Assembly: GCA_000717735.1 (NCBI GenBank)
Contig: JOBE01000001.1
Location: forward strand, 124,001-188,000
Length of the DNA stretch: 64,000 bases
Source of the DNA: Streptomyces griseoluteus
GTDB lineage: Bacteria; Actinomycetota; Actinomycetes; Streptomycetales; Streptomycetaceae
Direction of reading: 5' to 3'
Position numbers and translations under genes: made by a program
Part shown: piece after piece, positions 60,760-64,000 of the stretch
Layout of the letters: each line of letters begins with the position of its first letter
Numbering within the stretch: the first letter of the stretch is position 1
Notes under the pieces: generated by a model
Told to the model about the DNA's origin: nothing
Database searches by the model: none
Seen by the model: the letters and a program-made list of their open reading frames with translations, nothing else

Positions 60760-63099
60760 CTACCCGCCGAGGGCCTTGCGTCGGCGCATCCACCACATCA
60801 GGCCGCCGCCGAGGGCGACGATCGCCGCGGCGATGCCGGTGATCAGGCCGATGGGGGTGTCGGAGCCGGTGTCGGCGAGGTCGCCTTCGGGGTCCGGCTT
60901 GTTCGCCGGCGGGGCCGTCGTACCGTCACCGGGGCCCGGGGTCGTGGGGTCCGGGGCCGGGGTCGACGGCGGATCGGTCGGGTTCGGCGGGTCGGTCGGG
61001 GCCGGCGGGTCGGTCGGGTCCGGCGACGGGGTGTCGCCGTCGTCGTCCTTCTGGCCGTTGGAGTTCCCGCCGAGGAGGAGCAGCCGCTCCCGCTCGGTGT
61101 CGTCGGTCATGGTCTTGACCGACGTCTTGGTCTGGCGGGGCAGGTACCGGTTCTGGAGGCTGAACTCGACCTGGGTGACGTTGCGCTTGGGCTGCTTGGA
61201 CAGGTCCACGCCGCCGATGCTGATGACCCAGACCTCTTCACCCTTGGTGAGCTCGTACGTGAACTCGCCTTCCTTGAAGACCTTGACGTACCTGTCGAAG
61301 ACGTCGGTCTTCTTCCAGTCCTGGTGCGGGGCGCGGATCGGCCACCGCTTCACGTCGTTGCTGTTGATGAGGGTGCGGTAGTCCGTCGGCCGCTGGGCGT
61401 CCTGCTGGCGGACGAACTCGGCCGCCACCCGGGACTTGTAGACGCGGCGCAGGTCGGCGTACTGCGGGGACTCGTTGATCCACTTCTCGACCTCGGGCAC
61501 GATCGTGCGGCGGAACACCCGCTCGTTGTGCTCGATCTCGGCCTTGGTCAGCGAGTCCTGGCAGGGCCTGCCGCCTCCGGGGCCGGGGGTGTTGACGTCG
61601 GCGTACTCGGACTGGAGCCTGAGCGGCGCGTCGAGGATGTAGATCCCGCCGTCCTGCTCGCGGACCTGCGCGGGCTTCGGCTCGATCCAGTTCCGCATCG
61701 ACGTCAGGCACGGCCAGCCGTTGACCTTGGACAGGCTGTCCCAGGTGTTCTTGCCGAGGTCCGTCTTGGGGTCCATGGCCTTGTAGAAGTCGTGCTTGAG
61801 CCGGAGGTCGGCCTCGAGGAGCACCCGGCCGGCGTCCGTGGAGGCGAACTTGTCGTCCATGATCGTGCCGGGGGTGTCCGGGTTGAGGTTCACCCAGAAC
61901 TTGTCCGGCGTCAGCGCGAGCCACGTGAAGAACGCGTCCGAGGCCATCTGCGCCTTCGCCTTGCCACCCCAGCCGACCGTGTCGTTGTCGGGGTCCTCCT
62001 TCGCGCCGAAGGAGTAGTCCAGACCCTTGCCCTTGACGGGCGTGCCGACGTACTGGAGTTCCAGGGTGGAGAAGTCGATGCCGCCCGGGGTGGGCATCTG
62101 GGAGACGCCGGGGATCCGGCCCATGCGCTGAAGCCGGTCGGCGAGCTGCTTGGGGCTCTCCGGCGACTTCTGGATCATGTCGTTGCCGCCGCCACGGGAA
62201 CCGGTGCTGGTGCCGGGCTTGGCGTTCATGTACGGGTCGACACGACGCGTCGGGCTGTTCGACGTCCCGCTCGGGGCCTTCTCCACCGCGGCGGCCCTGT
62301 AGCTGATCTTCTTGACCCGGTCCGGGGCGATCTTCCGGAGGTCGGCGTCGTGGTTCTTCGCGCCGCCCTTCGTCTCCCGCCCGTAGGCGTAGGAGATCTT
62401 CTTGTCCTTGTGGTTCGGATCCTTCAGCAGCGCCTTGTCCTTGGGGCGCTGCGTGGGGTCGGGCTTGTCGTTCGACTTGCCCTCGACGATCTCACCGGTG
62501 CGCTTGTTGTAGGCGTCCGCCCGCCGTACGTAGCGTTCCTTGGTGTCCGGGTCGACGACCTCGAACTCCTTCTCGCAGATCCAGTCCGGGCCGACCAGGC
62601 CGAAGTCGTAGACGAGCTTGGCCATGTACGCCTTGCCGCGCGGGTCGTTGCCGCCCTTGGGGATGTAGAAGTCGTCCCGGTACGTCTCGAACGGCACCCC
62701 ACTCCACTGGGCCGTATTCTGCGCCTTCTTGTAGTAGGCCCAGACCCGCCGCTCGTCACCCTTCTTGTAGTCGTCCGGGGTGTCGCTGATCCCCTTGAGC
62801 TCCTCAGGGGTCGGCGCGCGCAGGCCGTCCCATTGCTTCTGCCCGTTGACGTAGTCGTACTCGTCGAGGTCCGCGTCCGGCCGGATGTACCCGTCGTCCG
62901 GGAGGCCGCCTTCCAGGACGTCGGAGAAGTCGTAGAAGTCCTTGTACTCCTCGTCGCAGCGCTTTCCCTGCTTCAGCGAAGGTTTCGCCTCGGCCTGGTC
63001 CCAGCCGGGCAGGCCGGTCAGCGAGACGGCGCCGGCGCAGGCCAGCGCGATCGCCGCCCGAGCCCACCAGCGGCGTCGGGAACGTATGTGTCGGGTCAC
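60760..63099 (-). CDS. Large sortase-anchored (LAxTG) surface protein, unknown function
   Basis: A 779-residue exported protein. A basic, hydrophobic signal peptide occupies about residues 1-38. A long mature region without a domain I recognise follows, polar and rich in Lys, Asp and Trp (FYDFSDVLEGGLPDDGYIRP, EICEKEF-like segments, GKSNDKPD). Then come a Pro/Thr/Asp spacer of PTDPP-type repeats (about 690-735) and a sorting signal: LADTG at 741-745, a hydrophobic helix and an RRRK tail. LAxTG is the class E sortase motif in Streptomyces. Segments YVRRADAYNKRTGEIVEGKS suggest a PD-(D/E)xK-like or toxin-like region, but this is a weak impression. GTG at 63099 has AGGGGG upstream. Confidence 0.82.
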   Translation of the reverse strand: MTRHIRSRRRWWARAAIALACAGAVSLTGLPGWDQAEAKPSLKQGKRCDEEYKDFYDFSDVLEGGLPDDGYIRPDADLDEYDYVNGQKQWDGLRAPTPEELKGISDTPDDYKKGDERRVWAYYKKAQNTAQWSGVPFETYRDDFYIPKGGNDPRGKAYMAKLVYDFGLVGPDWICEKEFEVVDPDTKERYVRRADAYNKRTGEIVEGKSNDKPDPTQRPKDKALLKDPNHKDKKISYAYGRETKGGAKNHDADLRKIAPDRVKKISYRAAAVEKAPSGTSNSPTRRVDPYMNAKPGTSTGSRGGGNDMIQKSPESPKQLADRLQRMGRIPGVSQMPTPGGIDFSTLELQYVGTPVKGKGLDYSFGAKEDPDNDTVGWGGKAKAQMASDAFFTWLALTPDKFWVNLNPDTPGTIMDDKFASTDAGRVLLEADLRLKHDFYKAMDPKTDLGKNTWDSLSKVNGWPCLTSMRNWIEPKPAQVREQDGGIYILDAPLRLQSEYADVNTPGPGGGRPCQDSLTKAEIEHNERVFRRTIVPEVEKWINESPQYADLRRVYKSRVAAEFVRQQDAQRPTDYRTLINSNDVKRWPIRAPHQDWKKTDVFDRYVKVFKEGEFTYELTKGEEVWVISIGGVDLSKQPKRNVTQVEFSLQNRYLPRQTKTSVKTMTDDTERERLLLLGGNSNGQKDDDGDTPSPDPTDPPAPTDPPNPTDPPSTPAPDPTTPGPGDGTTAPPANKPDPEGDLADTGSDTPIGLITGIAAAIVALGGGLMWWMRRRKALGG

Positions 63100-63305
63100 G
63101 AAAACCCCCTGGGGGCCCCAGGTCAGCCAGATGTCCACGCGCGGCGCCACGGGCCCCCGTGGTCAGTTCGGCGCCGCTGCGGGAGCACTCACCGTAGGGG
63201 GCCAACTCGCCCCGCCCGAGCCGGAATTACCAACGGCGCACCGACCACTCACGTGCGCTGCGGGATCTCTACACCGCGCACACATGGTTCGCCTAGTCTC
63301 GGGGC

Positions 63306-63899
63306 ATGGAGTGGACCGACCCGCGCGACATGGACGAGGACGAGTACGCCGAGTACCTGCGCGAAGAGAAGACCCGAGACCACGTCAGCGCCCACAACGC
63401 GGTGCTGGAGAAGTGGCTGGAACAGCAGCGCACCGGATTCCCCGCCTGGGCGCGGGAGCGCGCCGGCCGCGGGCCGTGGGACTTCGCCGTGGACTCCCTC
63501 CCCCGGCTCGAAGCGCTCGTCCGGGACGCGTTCGACAGCCCCGCTCAGGCCCGCGAGGTGAGGGACACGCCCCTGGTCGCGGTCGCGGCCTGGTACCTCG
63601 GCGAGGTCCACAACCGGGCCTTCGGCACCCAGTGGCGGTTCCACCCCTCCTTCGCCGGCGCGAACCCCCTGGACCACCGGCCGCACATCACCCTGCCCTG
63701 GGAGCGCCGGGAGGAGTTCCACTACACCGACCCCGAGCACATCGAGGACGACGCGCGCCCGATCTACTCCCCCACCGAAGTCCTGTGCAACCTCCCCGCC
63801 CGACCTGCGGACCAGGGCCTCCTGCACCGCATCGGCAGCCGGTGGGAGGTGCCCGCCTCCTGCGACGATGCGTCCTGCCGCTACCACGCCAACGGCTAG
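63306..63899 (+). CDS. Hypothetical protein
   Basis: A 197-residue soluble, acidic protein I do not recognise. The N-terminus MEWTDPRDMDEDEYAEYLRE is strongly acidic. A central helical part (SLPRLEALVRDAFDS, VAVAAWYLGEVHNRAF) is followed by HITLPWERREEFHYTDPEH and a cysteine pair near the end (CDDASCRYH). The central WYLGE-type segment recalls immunity or contractile-system accessory proteins, which is only an impression. A -10-like TAGTCT lies six bases before the ATG, so it may be leaderless. Its TAG stop is the first base triplet of the repeat element. Confidence 0.72.
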   Translation: MEWTDPRDMDEDEYAEYLREEKTRDHVSAHNAVLEKWLEQQRTGFPAWARERAGRGPWDFAVDSLPRLEALVRDAFDSPAQAREVRDTPLVAVAAWYLGEVHNRAFGTQWRFHPSFAGANPLDHRPHITLPWERREEFHYTDPEHIEDDARPIYSPTEVLCNLPARPADQGLLHRIGSRWEVPASCDDASCRYHANG

Positions 63900-64000
63900 G
63901 GTCTTCCGTTCGGATCAGGCCGGATCAGGGAGCGGGGTCCGGTGCATGGGGTCTCCCCAGGCCCGCAGGGCCTGGGGGACGCCGCGCGAGGCGGAGGAGG
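63897..64000. repeat. Miniature inverted-repeat element, second copy (cut by window end)
   Basis: Starts at the TAG stop codon of the hypothetical gene and continues GGTCTTCCGTTCGGATCAGG. Bases 63901-64000 are the reverse complement of 13130-13229 with four mismatches, including the CCCAGG...CCTGGG hairpin. The far end lies outside the window. Confidence 0.75.

Noticed and set aside
60664..63561. A 965-residue plus-strand open frame over the LAxTG gene
   Set aside because: Antisense of a gene with signal peptide and sorting motif; composition (Val-Asp-Leu-Gly-Arg runs) is that of a shadow frame.

Overview
The window is chromosomal DNA from a Streptomyces species. The composition is very GC-rich, many starts are GTG, TTA leucine codons are rare, and genes often overlap by four bases (GTGA or ATGA). 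From memory, the gene order hemE / DUF3000 / response regulator / rnd / fadA-fadB / dxs / xylHGF / ROK regulator / ngcGFE / acnA / HTH-murA follows the SCO6031 to SCO5998 part of the S. coelicolor chromosome. No database search was run. That conserved backbone is broken by accessory DNA at about 26.1-33.6 kb and 39-51 kb.

Backbone, 0-26 kb. A divergent hemE fragment and a DUF3000 gene open the window. They are followed by a LuxR-type regulator, ribonuclease D, a fatty-acid beta-oxidation pair (fadAB), a secreted or cytosolic beta-propeller-like protein, an APC amino-acid permease and dxs (MEP isoprenoid pathway). Next comes a xylose-type ABC transporter (xylFGH) beside its ROK repressor, then an N-acetylglucosamine/chitobiose-type ABC transporter (ngcEFG) with a DasR-like operator. 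A secreted FG-GAP-like protein and aconitase end this part. Strong hairpin terminators close most units.

Accessory region 1, 26,102-33,614. This is a complete Tn7-like transposon. tnsA, tnsB, tnsC and tniQ overlap one another by four bases. Related 25-bp end repeats mark both ends, and a 5-bp target duplication (ATGCC) flanks it. The cargo is an OLD-type ATPase with a Toprim-like part (probable defence nuclease), a small membrane protein and a small ribbon-helix-helix-like protein.

Middle, 33.7-38.8 kb. Genes for a serine/threonine dehydratase-like enzyme, a GlxA/AraC-type regulator diverging from a saccharopine-dehydrogenase-like protein, a VOC protein and an HTH-MurA fusion.

Accessory region 2, 39-51.4 kb. 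A two-component system and a LAL (large LuxR) regulator come first; the kinase and the LAL gene each carry a TTA codon, so bldA control is possible. Converging on them is a class III lanthipeptide locus: three tandem 36-residue precursor genes, a LanKC synthetase and an ABC exporter. Upstream of the precursors lies a graveyard of broken genes (TPR protein, IS630 transposase, STAND-type NTPase, CU044_5270-like protein).

Right part, 51.4-64 kb. A DHA2-type efflux pump is followed by a catabolic cluster that fits aryl-CoA degradation of the 2-aminobenzoate or salicylate type. It holds an aryl-CoA ligase, a fused monooxygenase/reductase, an enoyl-CoA hydratase, an acyl-CoA dehydrogenase, a RidA protein and a PaaX regulator. 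Two of its promoters share an operator-like sequence. A large sortase-anchored (LAxTG) surface protein and a small hypothetical gene end the window.

A miniature inverted-repeat element occurs twice, 51 kb apart in inverted orientation. Each copy starts exactly at the TAG stop codon of its neighbouring gene.
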